Positions 44,106 to 52,930 of a DNA stretch of 64,000 nt are shown piece by piece. The stretch's first letter is position 1, and each line of letters begins with the position of its first letter. This DNA comes from G965267335 sp965267335. Lineage in GTDB: Bacteria; Bacteroidota; Bacteroidia; Cytophagales; JAAEPT01. A program made the position numbers and the translations under genes. Under the pieces are notes generated by a model that had not been told where the DNA came from, made no database searches, and worked only from the letters and a program-made list of their open reading frames with translations. The stretch is taken from the NCBI GenBank assembly GCA_965267335.1, contig OZ253953.1, forward strand, positions 1,054,001-1,118,000. The letters are read 5' to 3'.

Positions 44106-44140
44106 AAGCCCTGAAGTATGATACTTCAGGGCTTTTTTTT
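44106..44140 (+). terminator. Intrinsic terminator of nqrF
   Basis: AAGCCCTGAAG pairs perfectly with CTTCAGGGCTT around TATGATA, followed by eight T. It is the strongest terminator in the window. Confidence 0.9.
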
Positions 44141-44152
44141 AGCTTTATCTTA

Positions 44153-45310
44153 ATGAAACCCGAGCTTTTCTTTGATCCTGTTCCGGAGGAGTTTATTGCC
44201 GATCATATAAGTTCTGAATCGGTAGGAGAGTCGCTTTCCTCGTACTTTGGCGATAATATACCCGACTGGAAAGGTGCTGATCTTGCTATTTTTTCAGTGA
44301 ATGAATTTCGTGGGATAAAGGATTATGTCGTAGATAAAGATCCAGGAACTCAGTTTAGAAATGAGTTTTATCAATTAACCCAATCAGGAGCGCCTCTTAA
44401 CATTGCTGACCTAGGGCAGTTAAGATTAGGCCCTAGTAGAAATGAGACCTCTTTAAGGATTAAGGAAGTATGTGCAGCATTGATCGAACAGAATGTGGTG
44501 CCAATAATTATTGGAGGCTCGCATGATTTATTCGAAGGGCAGTTTCTCGCTTTTGATGGTATTCGTGACTATGTGCGACCAGGTGCAATTGATGCACTGA
44601 TAGATATGGCTGAAGAAAGCGAAACAACAAACAGGTCGCATCTGAGAAAAGTTTTGCTCCATGAACCGAATATTATATTGGGATACTACCATATAGCTCA
44701 TCAGAGTTTTTTGGTTCAGAAAAGTGCCCTTGAGAGCCTTGAGAAACTCAATTTCGAGGTGTATCGGCTTGGCATTCTTCGAGACCAGTTTGAAGAGATA
44801 GAGCCTGTCATTCGAAGTTTGGACCTTTTGTCATTTGATTTGGGGGCAATAAGGAAATCAGATTTTCCCGCTAACACTAATCCCCAACCGTTTGGACTCA
44901 CCGCGGAAGAAGCTTGCCGGTTATGTTGGTACGCAGGTCTCAATCACTCCATGAGTAGCATAGGGTTTTATGATTATAACCCGGACTTGGATGAAGAAGG
45001 AAGTTCAGCAAAGATATTAGCTACAATGGTTTGGTACTTTGTGGAAGGATTCTACAATAGAAAGGGTTCGTTAAGCTTTAAGAGCAGCGAATATACCAAG
45101 TATGTTGTGGATATGTCAACTGAACCGGGAGAGCTTATTTTCTATAAGCATAAGAGTACTGAAAAGTGGTGGATGGAAGTGCAGTTCTTTGATCGGACCT
45201 CCAAAAAAATACTAACAGAAGTTACTCCTTGTAGTTATTCGGACTTCCAAAATGCCAATTCAGGAGAGATACCTAACAGGTGGTTGCTGGCCAACGCAAG
45301 GCTAGCCTAA
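44153..45310 (+). CDS. Arginase-fold protein with incomplete metal site
   Basis: 385 aa of the ureohydrolase (arginase/formimidoylglutamase) fold. Recognisable are PIIIGGSHDLFEG (the GGxH metal strand), the following region PGAIDALIDMAEE aligning with the DAHxD strand, and LLSFDLGAI aligning with SFDxD. By that alignment the second His is Leu and the last Asp is Gly, so two of six manganese ligands are lost. The C-terminal ~80 residues extend beyond the usual end. It may be a pseudoenzyme or bind a different ligand. Bacteroidota proteins annotated as formimidoylglutamase include such members. Its 3' end overlaps the convergent DUF58 gene by 4 nt. It has no signal peptide. Confidence 0.8.
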   Translation: MKPELFFDPVPEEFIADHISSESVGESLSSYFGDNIPDWKGADLAIFSVNEFRGIKDYVVDKDPGTQFRNEFYQLTQSGAPLNIADLGQLRLGPSRNETSLRIKEVCAALIEQNVVPIIIGGSHDLFEGQFLAFDGIRDYVRPGAIDALIDMAEESETTNRSHLRKVLLHEPNIILGYYHIAHQSFLVQKSALESLEKLNFEVYRLGILRDQFEEIEPVIRSLDLLSFDLGAIRKSDFPANTNPQPFGLTAEEACRLCWYAGLNHSMSSIGFYDYNPDLDEEGSSAKILATMVWYFVEGFYNRKGSLSFKSSEYTKYVVDMSTEPGELIFYKHKSTEKWWMEVQFFDRTSKKILTEVTPCSYSDFQNANSGEIPNRWLLANARLA

Positions 45311-46629
45311 ATCATACTCCTTGACTTAAATTCCAGGTACTTATTGATCACATTCACTGTCAGATTTTCCGGAGTAGTAAGGATACTGTGAATGCCATTT
45401 TTTCGAAGTTCTTTTGCGATTAATCGTTTTTCAAAATCAAACTTTTCCGCAATAGTTTGAGTATACACATCTAATGTGCTTTCCGGACGTTGTTTAGTGA
45501 GTTTTTTGAGCTCAGTATTTTCAAAAAATACCGTTAACAAAAGATGGTCCTGGGATATTCTTTTTAGGTACTTCAACTGCCTGTTGAGCCCTGCCAGAGA
45601 TTCGAAATTGGTAAAAAGGACAATTAGACTTCTTTGTGTGAGATGCCAGTTTATACTTTGATAGAGCTTAAGATAGTCAGATTCCTTATAACTCGTTTCT
45701 TGCTTGTATAAGGCGTTTTGAATTCGCTGCATTTGGTTATTCCTTTTTGAAGGATGCAGGAAGGTGTCTAGTCTGTTTGAAAAGGTTATTAGTCCTGCCC
45801 GGTCATCTTTCCGTATTGCAATGTTGGAAAATACCAAACTTGAGTTGATTGCGTGATCAAGAAGCGATAGTTCATTAAAGGGCATCTTCATGGTGCGGCC
45901 TTTATCTACAGCACAAATGATTTGCTGAGATTTTTCATCCTGGTATTGATTAACCATTGGAGACCCTTTTCTGGCAGTTGCTTTCCAATTGATGTTTCTA
46001 ATATCATCCCCACGCACATATTCCCTTATTTGGTCAAATTCAGTGTTTTGCCCCACCCTTCTTAATTTTTTGATGCCCACATCTTCCAACCTGTTTGAAA
46101 TTGCGAGGAACTCATATTTTCGAAGTTGCATGTATGACGGGAACACAGGAACTGTTTTTGGTTTCAGCAACTTATATCGCCTTTCACAAAGGCCAAAAAC
46201 GGTTCTTACGAAAACATTGACAAAGCCGAATTTGTACTCACCCCTTTGATTCGGTTTGATCATATACGAAAACATTTTTCGTTCACCTGGCTTAAGATTT
46301 ACAGACTTTTCAAAATTTCGAACCTGTAGCTGAAAAGGGAGTTCATCAATAACTGTGGCTTTTATAGGTAATCGAAACCGACTTTCAATATGAATGAAAA
46401 AAGGATTTTCATCGCCATTGGATAATTTCTCAGCATGTTCTCTCCTGACCGCTATGCCCTTTCGAGTTAAGTACAGCAACAGGTAGTCGATGAATACCAG
46501 TGAAAGTATACCTACAAAAGTGAGTTTTGCAGGCATAAAGAGTTCCGGATACGGATATCCTAATATAAACAATAGGATATTACAGGATATCAATAAGGCA
46601 AACCGAGATGTGAGATAGAGTGATTCCAA
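45307..46629 (-). CDS. DUF58 domain protein
   Basis: 440 aa. Two N-terminal membrane helices, then a beta region, then the DUF58 signature FDQIREYVRGDDIRNINWKATA (split: YVRGDDIRNINWKATARKG) at about residue 205, then a von Willebrand A-like fold (SQQIICAVDKGRTM, VLFTNFESL). DUF58 proteins partner MoxR AAA+ ATPases. It is the last gene of the leftward operon spoIIM-DUF4129-DUF4350-moxR-DUF58, 16 bp after moxR. Biochemical role is unknown; a membrane-linked assembly or metal-insertion function is assumed for the class. Confidence 0.88.
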   Translation of the reverse strand: MESLYLTSRFALLISCNILLFILGYPYPELFMPAKLTFVGILSLVFIDYLLLYLTRKGIAVRREHAEKLSNGDENPFFIHIESRFRLPIKATVIDELPFQLQVRNFEKSVNLKPGERKMFSYMIKPNQRGEYKFGFVNVFVRTVFGLCERRYKLLKPKTVPVFPSYMQLRKYEFLAISNRLEDVGIKKLRRVGQNTEFDQIREYVRGDDIRNINWKATARKGSPMVNQYQDEKSQQIICAVDKGRTMKMPFNELSLLDHAINSSLVFSNIAIRKDDRAGLITFSNRLDTFLHPSKRNNQMQRIQNALYKQETSYKESDYLKLYQSINWHLTQRSLIVLFTNFESLAGLNRQLKYLKRISQDHLLLTVFFENTELKKLTKQRPESTLDVYTQTIAEKFDFEKRLIAKELRKNGIHSILTTPENLTVNVINKYLEFKSRSMI

Positions 46630-46645
46630 TTACAATCCGTTTTAA

Positions 46646-47755
46646 TTATCTCGGAACTTCAATTTTTTCCAAAATCTCATTAATTACTTGTTTGGGGCCT
46701 ATCCCCTCCATTTCTTTTTCAGGAGTCACTGATATTCGGTGGACTAAAATATTAGGAGTAACCTCCTTGATATCTTCAGGTGTCACGAAATCCCTTCCCC
46801 GCATCGCAGCGATCGCTTTCGAAGCTGTGAGAATAGCAATTGAAGCACGAGGTGAGCCACCCAGATACAAGGCGCTGTTGTTTCTCGTGTTATTCACAAT
46901 CTGAGCAATGTATTGGATCAGATTTTTCTCAATGTGTAGAGAACGTACTTGTTCGCGATATTTTTTAATCTGTTCGGCAGATATAATACTATTGATGATA
47001 GAAAGGTCGTTCGCATTTTTTCGATTATGAAACCCGGTTAAAATTTCAATTTCCTCTTCTGCACTAGGGTATTCTACCTCAATTTTAAAAAGAAATCGGT
47101 CTAGTTGCCCTTCAGGAAGTCGGTAGGTGCCTTCCTGTTCAATTGGGTTCTGTGTAGCCAAAACCATAAAAGGACTTTCCATTTTATATGAAGTGCCGTC
47201 CATGGTGACCTGTTGCTCTTCCATTACTTCGAAAAGAGCAGCTTGGGTTTTTGCCGGAGCCCGGTTGATTTCATCAATTAGGACAACATTTGAGAATATT
47301 GGTCCCCGTTTAAACTCAAACTCATGTGTTTTGACGTTAAATATGCTTGTTCCGAGCACATCAGCAGGCATAAGGTCAGGCGTGAATTGAATTCTGGAAA
47401 AATCCACGGAAAGTGTTTTTGACACAATTTTGGAAGAAAGTGTCTTAGCTACACCTGGAACCCCCTCAATGATGATGTGTCCACCGGAAAGTATAGCAGC
47501 AATGATCAGGTCAACCATTCGATCTTGACCTACGATAAGTTTGCTTACTTCAGCTCTGATGGATTCGACCGCATTCTTGAGCTCAGAAATATCGGTGCGG
47601 TTTGTGAAAGGGCTGCCTGATGTTCCCAAAGAATTACTGACGGGAGGTACAGTCGGTTCCGTGTTTTCAGAAGATGTTGGTTGTGCAGGGTTGTTCTCCG
47701 GTGGAGTACCCCCTGCATTTTCATTTTCGTTGTCGGTGATATTTTCTTCCATCAT
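46646..47755 (-). CDS. MoxR family AAA+ ATPase
   Basis: 369 aa. Walker A GVPGVAKT at residues 98-105, Walker B VLIDEINRAP, sensor segment ATQNPIEQEGTYRLPEGQLDRFLF and a C-terminal lid with LGGSPRAS. The first ~55 residues are Asn/Pro/Glu/Ser-rich and probably disordered, an extension over the usual MoxR. MoxR ATPases act as chaperones on VWA-domain partners; the downstream DUF58 gene encodes such a partner. Overlaps the DUF4350 gene by 4 nt, so the genes are translationally coupled. Confidence 0.94.
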   Translation of the reverse strand: MMEENITDNENENAGGTPPENNPAQPTSSENTEPTVPPVSNSLGTSGSPFTNRTDISELKNAVESIRAEVSKLIVGQDRMVDLIIAAILSGGHIIIEGVPGVAKTLSSKIVSKTLSVDFSRIQFTPDLMPADVLGTSIFNVKTHEFEFKRGPIFSNVVLIDEINRAPAKTQAALFEVMEEQQVTMDGTSYKMESPFMVLATQNPIEQEGTYRLPEGQLDRFLFKIEVEYPSAEEEIEILTGFHNRKNANDLSIINSIISAEQIKKYREQVRSLHIEKNLIQYIAQIVNNTRNNSALYLGGSPRASIAILTASKAIAAMRGRDFVTPEDIKEVTPNILVHRISVTPEKEMEGIGPKQVINEILEKIEVPR

Positions 47756-49113
47756 ATCTTACTTTCCTTTTTAAATTCTTCAATTAGATTGGTGATGTTC
47801 AATAGTTCTGCCTGAGTCAATCGGGTTTTGGACCTAATGGCGGATATATTATTGAACAATTGTCTGACCTTTTCTATGTCGACTCCTGATCTTTCGGATA
47901 CTTTTTCGAAAAGGACTTCATTAAAATCGTTTGTTCTGACGTAAAAACCTGAGCGAATATACTCCAGGAAATAGGCTATTTTCTTCTGAGCCAAATTCAT
48001 GTGATCTCCCTTATGGAAGTATAGTTCTGAAATAATTTTGACAAATTCTATCGTAGAGTTTTTGGCTGGCGGAATAATAGGTACAGGACGTTGCCTCCTT
48101 TTTGCTTTGAACAACAAGTAAATGATTCCAAAACCGATAGTCATCCAGAAGGCCCAGGTCAAAGGAGGGTTTTCAAAAATCAATTCGAACTGCGATCGCT
48201 TATCTTCAAATTCGAAGGGATCACGGTCCATATCAAAAGAGTCTCTTTGCATATCCGGATTGTACCTGCGATAGGAACTCGTACTTAACCACACAAGGTC
48301 TTCATCATCAATAAAGCTGAGGCAGGCCTCCGCATAGTCATGATTCCTTTCATCTATTACATTATAATTCGTAAAGACGTGTGGTGTGGTACTGATGTAG
48401 AAATTACCTTCACCATATTTGAATCGTGCAAATGTTGCATCGCCAAGACTGTTCCTGGCAAGAACTTCCATATCATCCGAATTAAATATTTCGAGGTAAT
48501 GGTCAGTAGTACCCTTTCTAAACTTGTAAGGTAGATCACGTTTAAGTTTATTACCTATGAAGTTTAATGAAAGAGAATCTTTACGCTCTGGAAACCTTTG
48601 ATTAAGCGAGAACTGTAGGTGCTCACTGATTAGAGGGGCTATGTCTCTGGTAGCTAACAGTACATCATTTCCTTTTCTTACATGGTACAGCAGTGATTTT
48701 GATTCAAAAATTCCAGGCTGAAAGGCATCAGTGACAATGATATAGTTGTGTTTGTTGGGATCATCAAGAACTTCTTCTGCTGTTTCATCACTATAGTCGA
48801 TCACGTATTCGTCCTCATCATAAGGCTCTTCTTCCGTATGATAAAGCTCATCATCTTCCCAGCGATTATCAGATATCTCATCAAGTTCATATGCTTCGTA
48901 TTCTTCATACTTGGCAATAGTTTTTTCTTTCAGTGTTTCTATGTCTTTGGTGAAAAGGTTGGGGAGCAATTGGTAGGTAACCTTACAGCCATATGGGTTG
49001 TCATCTGAGATATTAAACGAACTATTCCACCGGTATTGGTCTTTATCTGACACAAACAGGAAGAGCATCACAATCACTAACAGAATCAATATGATGGGGA
49101 TGAGTTTTTTCAA
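47752..49113 (-). CDS. DUF4350 domain membrane protein
   Basis: 453 aa. An N-terminal membrane helix (IPIILILLVIVMLFLFV), a large extracytoplasmic domain with an acidic insert (~residues 75-110), a second helix near residue 325 (WAFWMTIGFGIIYLLF), and a cytoplasmic helical tail. DUF4350 is a glutamine-amidotransferase-like fold without an evident catalytic Cys here. In this operon it is flanked by DUF4129 and MoxR with 4-nt overlaps on both sides. Function is inferred only from that conserved company. Confidence 0.82.
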   Translation of the reverse strand: MKKLIPIILILLVIVMLFLFVSDKDQYRWNSSFNISDDNPYGCKVTYQLLPNLFTKDIETLKEKTIAKYEEYEAYELDEISDNRWEDDELYHTEEEPYDEDEYVIDYSDETAEEVLDDPNKHNYIIVTDAFQPGIFESKSLLYHVRKGNDVLLATRDIAPLISEHLQFSLNQRFPERKDSLSLNFIGNKLKRDLPYKFRKGTTDHYLEIFNSDDMEVLARNSLGDATFARFKYGEGNFYISTTPHVFTNYNVIDERNHDYAEACLSFIDDEDLVWLSTSSYRRYNPDMQRDSFDMDRDPFEFEDKRSQFELIFENPPLTWAFWMTIGFGIIYLLFKAKRRQRPVPIIPPAKNSTIEFVKIISELYFHKGDHMNLAQKKIAYFLEYIRSGFYVRTNDFNEVLFEKVSERSGVDIEKVRQLFNNISAIRSKTRLTQAELLNITNLIEEFKKESKI

Positions 49114-49838
49114 CCGACTTTCTTCATTAATTTTTGAAATGAACTTCTAACAATTGAAAAGCTGGATTCGTCAATTTCAGCATCTCCATACCAAACATAT
49201 TCGTACATCAAAGTAGTGCCTTCAAATTCGCTTCGTAGAGAACGGTCCTTTATTTCATATAGATAATCACGGTTTGTTTTATTCTCTTCCCAGGAGATCA
49301 TTTTTTTTGTAGACAGTCTTTTTAATAGATTCAAATACATCAATCTTGTTGCTCTGCGGTATTCTTTTTTTGCAATTGCTTCCTTAACAATACTGTCGAT
49401 ATCCATTTTGTGGATGTCTTCGATAATATCCTCTTCAGTGGCTTCTACCACATTCCGTTTGTTACTCCAAACAAGGCCACCGGATTGGGAACTCAGGAAC
49501 ACAACGGAGAGTCCAACTATAGCAACCCCAAAAAGTATGTAGATGAGAAAGTTTCCACCTTCAGTTGAAGCACCATCTGCTCCGGATGATTCACCACCGT
49601 TATTGCGGTTACCACCACCTCCATTGCGGCCATTGTTGTTTCCGTTATTGTTGTTGTTCGAATTGTTTGGGTCTTTTTTCTTATCGCGCTTCTCAGAGTC
49701 GTAATTGTAGTAGTCACGCAATTCCTCAAGCTTCTTGTCGTCAAAGCTACGTACCTGAACGTTTACACTTCCAGCGATTACAAACTGACATAACAACGAA
49801 AGTGTTATAGTGGCTACTATTTTTCGTGAAGACCTCAA
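49110..49838 (-). CDS. DUF4129 domain protein
   Basis: 242 aa. Signal peptide (TLSLLCQFVIAGS), a periplasmic linker rich in Asn and Gly (~residues 58-90), one membrane helix (YILFGVAIVGLSVVFL), then a cytoplasmic helical DUF4129 domain (REYRRATRLMYLNLLKRLS-like and LYEIKDRSLRSEF). DUF4129 is found with transglutaminases and with MoxR/DUF58 clusters. It overlaps the genes on both sides by 4 nt. The Asn/Gly linker is low complexity and probably flexible. Confidence 0.8.
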   Translation of the reverse strand: MRSSRKIVATITLSLLCQFVIAGSVNVQVRSFDDKKLEELRDYYNYDSEKRDKKKDPNNSNNNNNGNNNGRNGGGGNRNNGGESSGADGASTEGGNFLIYILFGVAIVGLSVVFLSSQSGGLVWSNKRNVVEATEEDIIEDIHKMDIDSIVKEAIAKKEYRRATRLMYLNLLKRLSTKKMISWEENKTNRDYLYEIKDRSLRSEFEGTTLMYEYVWYGDAEIDESSFSIVRSSFQKLMKKVG

Positions 49839-51013
49839 TTTGTAAAAACCATTTTTTCGTTTGACTTAGGCTTTCGGGTGCCTTTTAGAATGCGGTAAAC
49901 CCCGTAGGCAATTAACGGAACGGCAAAAAATACGATGTCCGTGTTAACATTAAGTTCTTCCGAAGCAAAGAATATTATGGTTATTAGTATACCTCCAATG
50001 ATACAAAAGATCGAGCCATATACTATGTGCCCTTCTTTATCCTCTTTGGTATGTCCCATTTTCTTACTCAATTCGGTTGGGTATAATAAGAAGTACCAGA
50101 TTACAAAAGCACTGGAAGCTACGATGATGACGGCTCTTGCTATCCAGTGGAGTTCATATTCTCTGGGATTGGTTATAAAGCTTTCCAGGAATGCCGCCAA
50201 AATAATCAGTGGAATGATACCTAGAAAAATTTTAACTCCGCGTTTGACACCAATTTGGAGCGAATGACTTCTTTTATAGGTGCCAGGGAAAAATATACTG
50301 TTACCTATCAAAAGTCCGGCTGTTCCGGCTATGATTATACAGGATATTTCGATGATACCATGAATCCATATACCCAGAAAAGACTGCCAAAAAACCCCGT
50401 AAGCAACAAAAAAATATTGAAACGCGCCAAGCATTATTCCGTTATGCCATAGGAAAAAGATAGTTCCGGCCCCGAGGAATATCCCGAAAATAAAAGTCAA
50501 AAAAGACACCCTTAGGTTGTTCCAGGCAATACGGGCAAACATAATTCCTTCGTCCTGATTGGCATACACGGCAATGGGATCTCCATTAGCGATGTTATCG
50601 ATGGTGTTATCAACGTAACGGTCACCCAGAATGTAACGTGGGAAATCAGGGTTTTGAGCGCTGGATACCGCACCAATGATTACACAGGCGAAGAAGATAC
50701 TAAAAGCAAGTAACGCAACCTTCCTGGCTTTGTAAAACTCCAAAGGCAGCTCACGCGTCCAGAAAGTGATTATTCTTCGACCTTTTTCTTTTTTATTTTT
50801 ATATATGTATCTGTATAGCTCCGCAGTCAGATCGTTGAGGTAGAGTGTAAGTTTACTATCGGGATAGTATGTCTGTGCGTAGGCCAGATCATCTGTGAGT
50901 TCAATAAAAACTTCTGCGAGTTGGTCAGCGGTAGCGGATGATTTGCTGTTCATCAACTGTTCAATTCCCCGCCATTTTTTCTGATTATTTTTTAGAAAGA
51001 CAACCTCGCGCAT
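49835..51013 (-). CDS. Stage II sporulation protein M (SpoIIM) family membrane protein
   Basis: 392 aa. An N-terminal cytoplasmic helical region (~1-105), then six to seven membrane helices. Family marks include RIAWNNLRVSFLTFIFGIFLG, FLWHNGIMLGAF and a GIIEISCIIIAGTAGLLIG helix, matching SpoIIM-type proteins (SpoIIM itself works in engulfment in spore formers, but relatives occur widely in non-sporulators). First gene of the leftward operon and divergent from RDD, whose start is 42 bp away. SpoIIM plus RDD next to MoxR/DUF58 is a recurrent arrangement. Confidence 0.87.
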   Translation of the reverse strand: MREVVFLKNNQKKWRGIEQLMNSKSSATADQLAEVFIELTDDLAYAQTYYPDSKLTLYLNDLTAELYRYIYKNKKEKGRRIITFWTRELPLEFYKARKVALLAFSIFFACVIIGAVSSAQNPDFPRYILGDRYVDNTIDNIANGDPIAVYANQDEGIMFARIAWNNLRVSFLTFIFGIFLGAGTIFFLWHNGIMLGAFQYFFVAYGVFWQSFLGIWIHGIIEISCIIIAGTAGLLIGNSIFFPGTYKRSHSLQIGVKRGVKIFLGIIPLIILAAFLESFITNPREYELHWIARAVIIVASSAFVIWYFLLYPTELSKKMGHTKEDKEGHIVYGSIFCIIGGILITIIFFASEELNVNTDIVFFAVPLIAYGVYRILKGTRKPKSNEKMVFTN

Positions 51014-51055
51014 TCAAAAAATTTATAATTTGTAAGTCTATAAAAATAAGTTTCC

Positions 51056-51868
51056 GTGCCGAGAATAAAAATAGAAACCACTCAAAATGTCGTATTACAG
51101 GCGGAATTGGCATCACTTGGTGACAGGGTTGTTGCGGCATTAATTGACTATGCCTTGATAGTGGTTTACTTTACTTTGGTAGCTACTATTTTCGAGGATA
51201 TTGGTGGGGGTTATTTTGATAGTAGTGGCCGTTATCATGAAAGCTCTGCACAGTTTCTGTTTTATATTGTTGCGTTCATCCCCTATTTGCTGTACTTCAT
51301 CGTCTTCGAGTACTATATGGATGGCAAGTCATTGGGAAAACTAGCTCTGAAAATACAAGTCGTTTCATTAGATGGAGGTCCTTTGACGATCGGACAGGTT
51401 TTCGTAAGAACCATGTTTCGTCTGATTGATGAATGGGGTGTAAAATGGATGCTATTGGTTTTCTTTAGCATTGAACTACGAGGTTTTTTCCTTAACCATT
51501 TGCCAATAGCAATTATCGGGGTACTATTTATCGCTTTCAGCAAAAGGGAACAACGGATAGGAGATATGGCAGCAGGGACAGTACTCGTTAAGCTGCGAAA
51601 GCGAGCAACCTTGAAGGACACGGTTTTTCATAATGTAGAAGCAGATTACAAACCGGTATATACCAACGTTCTCATGTTGAGTGATTACGATATCAGAGCC
51701 ATAAAGGAAGCAATCATGCTTGCTGAGCGATACAATAATTACAAGTATGCCAAGGAACTCGCGATTCAGGTTAAAAAGCATCTGAAGATTGAAAAGAAGG
51801 TTCCGGCTACGAGTTTTCTAAAAACAATTCTCAAAGACTATAACTACCTGGCCAATCAGGCAGCATGA
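51056..51868 (+). CDS. RDD family membrane protein
   Basis: 270 aa, translated from GTG 51056; the family N-terminus (IKIETTQNVVLQAELASLGDRVVAALID) begins right after. RDD motif residues are seen as GDRVVAALIDY, and GKSLGKLALKIQVVSLDG follows the second helix, then ERIGDMAAGTVLV-like RIGDMAAGTVLVK. Four membrane helices. The C-terminal ~70 residues form a soluble helical tail. RDD proteins act in transport in some bacteria; here it accompanies the SpoIIM operon divergently. It overlaps the cytochrome-b5-like gene by 4 nt. Confidence 0.87.
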   Translation: MPRIKIETTQNVVLQAELASLGDRVVAALIDYALIVVYFTLVATIFEDIGGGYFDSSGRYHESSAQFLFYIVAFIPYLLYFIVFEYYMDGKSLGKLALKIQVVSLDGGPLTIGQVFVRTMFRLIDEWGVKWMLLVFFSIELRGFFLNHLPIAIIGVLFIAFSKREQRIGDMAAGTVLVKLRKRATLKDTVFHNVEADYKPVYTNVLMLSDYDIRAIKEAIMLAERYNNYKYAKELAIQVKKHLKIEKKVPATSFLKTILKDYNYLANQAA

Positions 51869-52107
51869 AAAAGTCTGAACTTCCTGAATATACGGCTTCT
51901 CAATTGGCATTACGTAATGGTATAGATCGTGAGGAGGTATGGTGCGCTTACAAAGGGTTGATCTATGACGTAACCAAGTCCAGACTCTGGAAGAATGGCA
52001 AACATTATGAACATTGGGCTGGTCAGGATTTAACAAAAGAGTTTAAAGATGCCCCTCACACCAACTTTGTTTTTGATAAATTCAAGGTAGTAGGTAAGCT
52101 GAAATGA
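51865..52107 (+). CDS. Cytochrome b5-like heme/steroid-binding domain protein
   Basis: 80 aa. The fold is suggested by EYTASQLALRNGIDREEVWCAYKGLIYDVTKSRLWKNG (given here in parts: SQLALRNG, VWCAYKGLIYDVTKS, LWKNGKHYEHWAGQDL) and a late APHTNFV. His in KHYEHWAG and APH are the candidate heme ligands, equivalent to the HPGG and second-helix His of cytochrome b5, but the match is loose, so heme binding is uncertain. It is wedged between RDD and the kinase gene by ATGA overlaps on both sides. Confidence 0.75.
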   Translation: MKKSELPEYTASQLALRNGIDREEVWCAYKGLIYDVTKSRLWKNGKHYEHWAGQDLTKEFKDAPHTNFVFDKFKVVGKLK

Positions 52108-52928
52108 GAATATTAATAGCAGATAGCGGGTCCACGAAAACAGAATGGAGGCTTGTTGACAATGGTCACGTTGAGGCGTTCAGTACTGAAGGCCTTAATC
52201 CTTACTACCAAAGTCAGGAGCAGATAAGGGCTGTTCTTAAAGTCCAATTACCAATCGACAAGTTAAGTGAAATCGAAGCCTGTTATTTCTATGGTGCCGG
52301 AAATACGGATGAGGTTCGGAGAGATGTTGTAAGACATGTGATATCTGAAACACTGAACCCCGTTGCGGTTTCTGTAGAGGGAGATATGCTCGGAGCCGCT
52401 CGAGGGTTGTTAGGAACAAGTTCCGGGATAGCCGGAATTTTGGGGACGGGGTCCAATTCCTGTTATTATGATGGTAACCAAATTGTCAAAAATGTTGCTG
52501 CCGGAGGTTTTATTCTCGGGGATGAAGGTAGCGGAGCTCAAATGGGTAAGATGCTTTTACGAGACTTCCTAAGAAATCGGATACCGGAACACCTGTATCG
52601 TGAATTGACTAATACGGGTCTGAACAAAAATGAAATACTGAAAAATGTTTACGATTCAGAATTACCAAACCGGTATTTGGCTGGGTACACTAAATTTCTG
52701 AAGCAATATATCGATCAGGATTATTGTAAGGAGGTAGTGAGGAGGTGTCTGAGTGATTATATCAACCAACATATTTTAGGTTACTCTGAGAGTAATGAAG
52801 TGGTTTTAACCGGTTCCATAGCCTATCACTTTAAGGATGAGCTAAAATACCTAGCCGATGCAGTAGGCATCAATATTCTAAAAATAGAACAAAACCCGAT
52901 TAAGGGATTGATTGAATACCACAGATAA
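52104..52928 (+). CDS. BadF/BadG/BcrA/BcrD-type ATPase, N-acetylglucosamine kinase-like
   Basis: 274 aa ASKHA-fold kinase. Phosphate-1 loop ADSGSTKTEWRLV at the start, phosphate-2 loop GILGTGSNSCYYDG and the GDEGSGAQMGK segment that in this class follows it. Relatives phosphorylate GlcNAc or MurNAc or act as 2-hydroxyglutaryl-CoA dehydratase activators. The next gene is murQ, 2 nt downstream, which points to amino-sugar kinase activity in peptidoglycan recycling. It overlaps the cytochrome-b5-like gene by 4 nt. Confidence 0.87.
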   Translation: MRILIADSGSTKTEWRLVDNGHVEAFSTEGLNPYYQSQEQIRAVLKVQLPIDKLSEIEACYFYGAGNTDEVRRDVVRHVISETLNPVAVSVEGDMLGAARGLLGTSSGIAGILGTGSNSCYYDGNQIVKNVAAGGFILGDEGSGAQMGKMLLRDFLRNRIPEHLYRELTNTGLNKNEILKNVYDSELPNRYLAGYTKFLKQYIDQDYCKEVVRRCLSDYINQHILGYSESNEVVLTGSIAYHFKDELKYLADAVGINILKIEQNPIKGLIEYHR

Positions 52929-52930
52929 AA

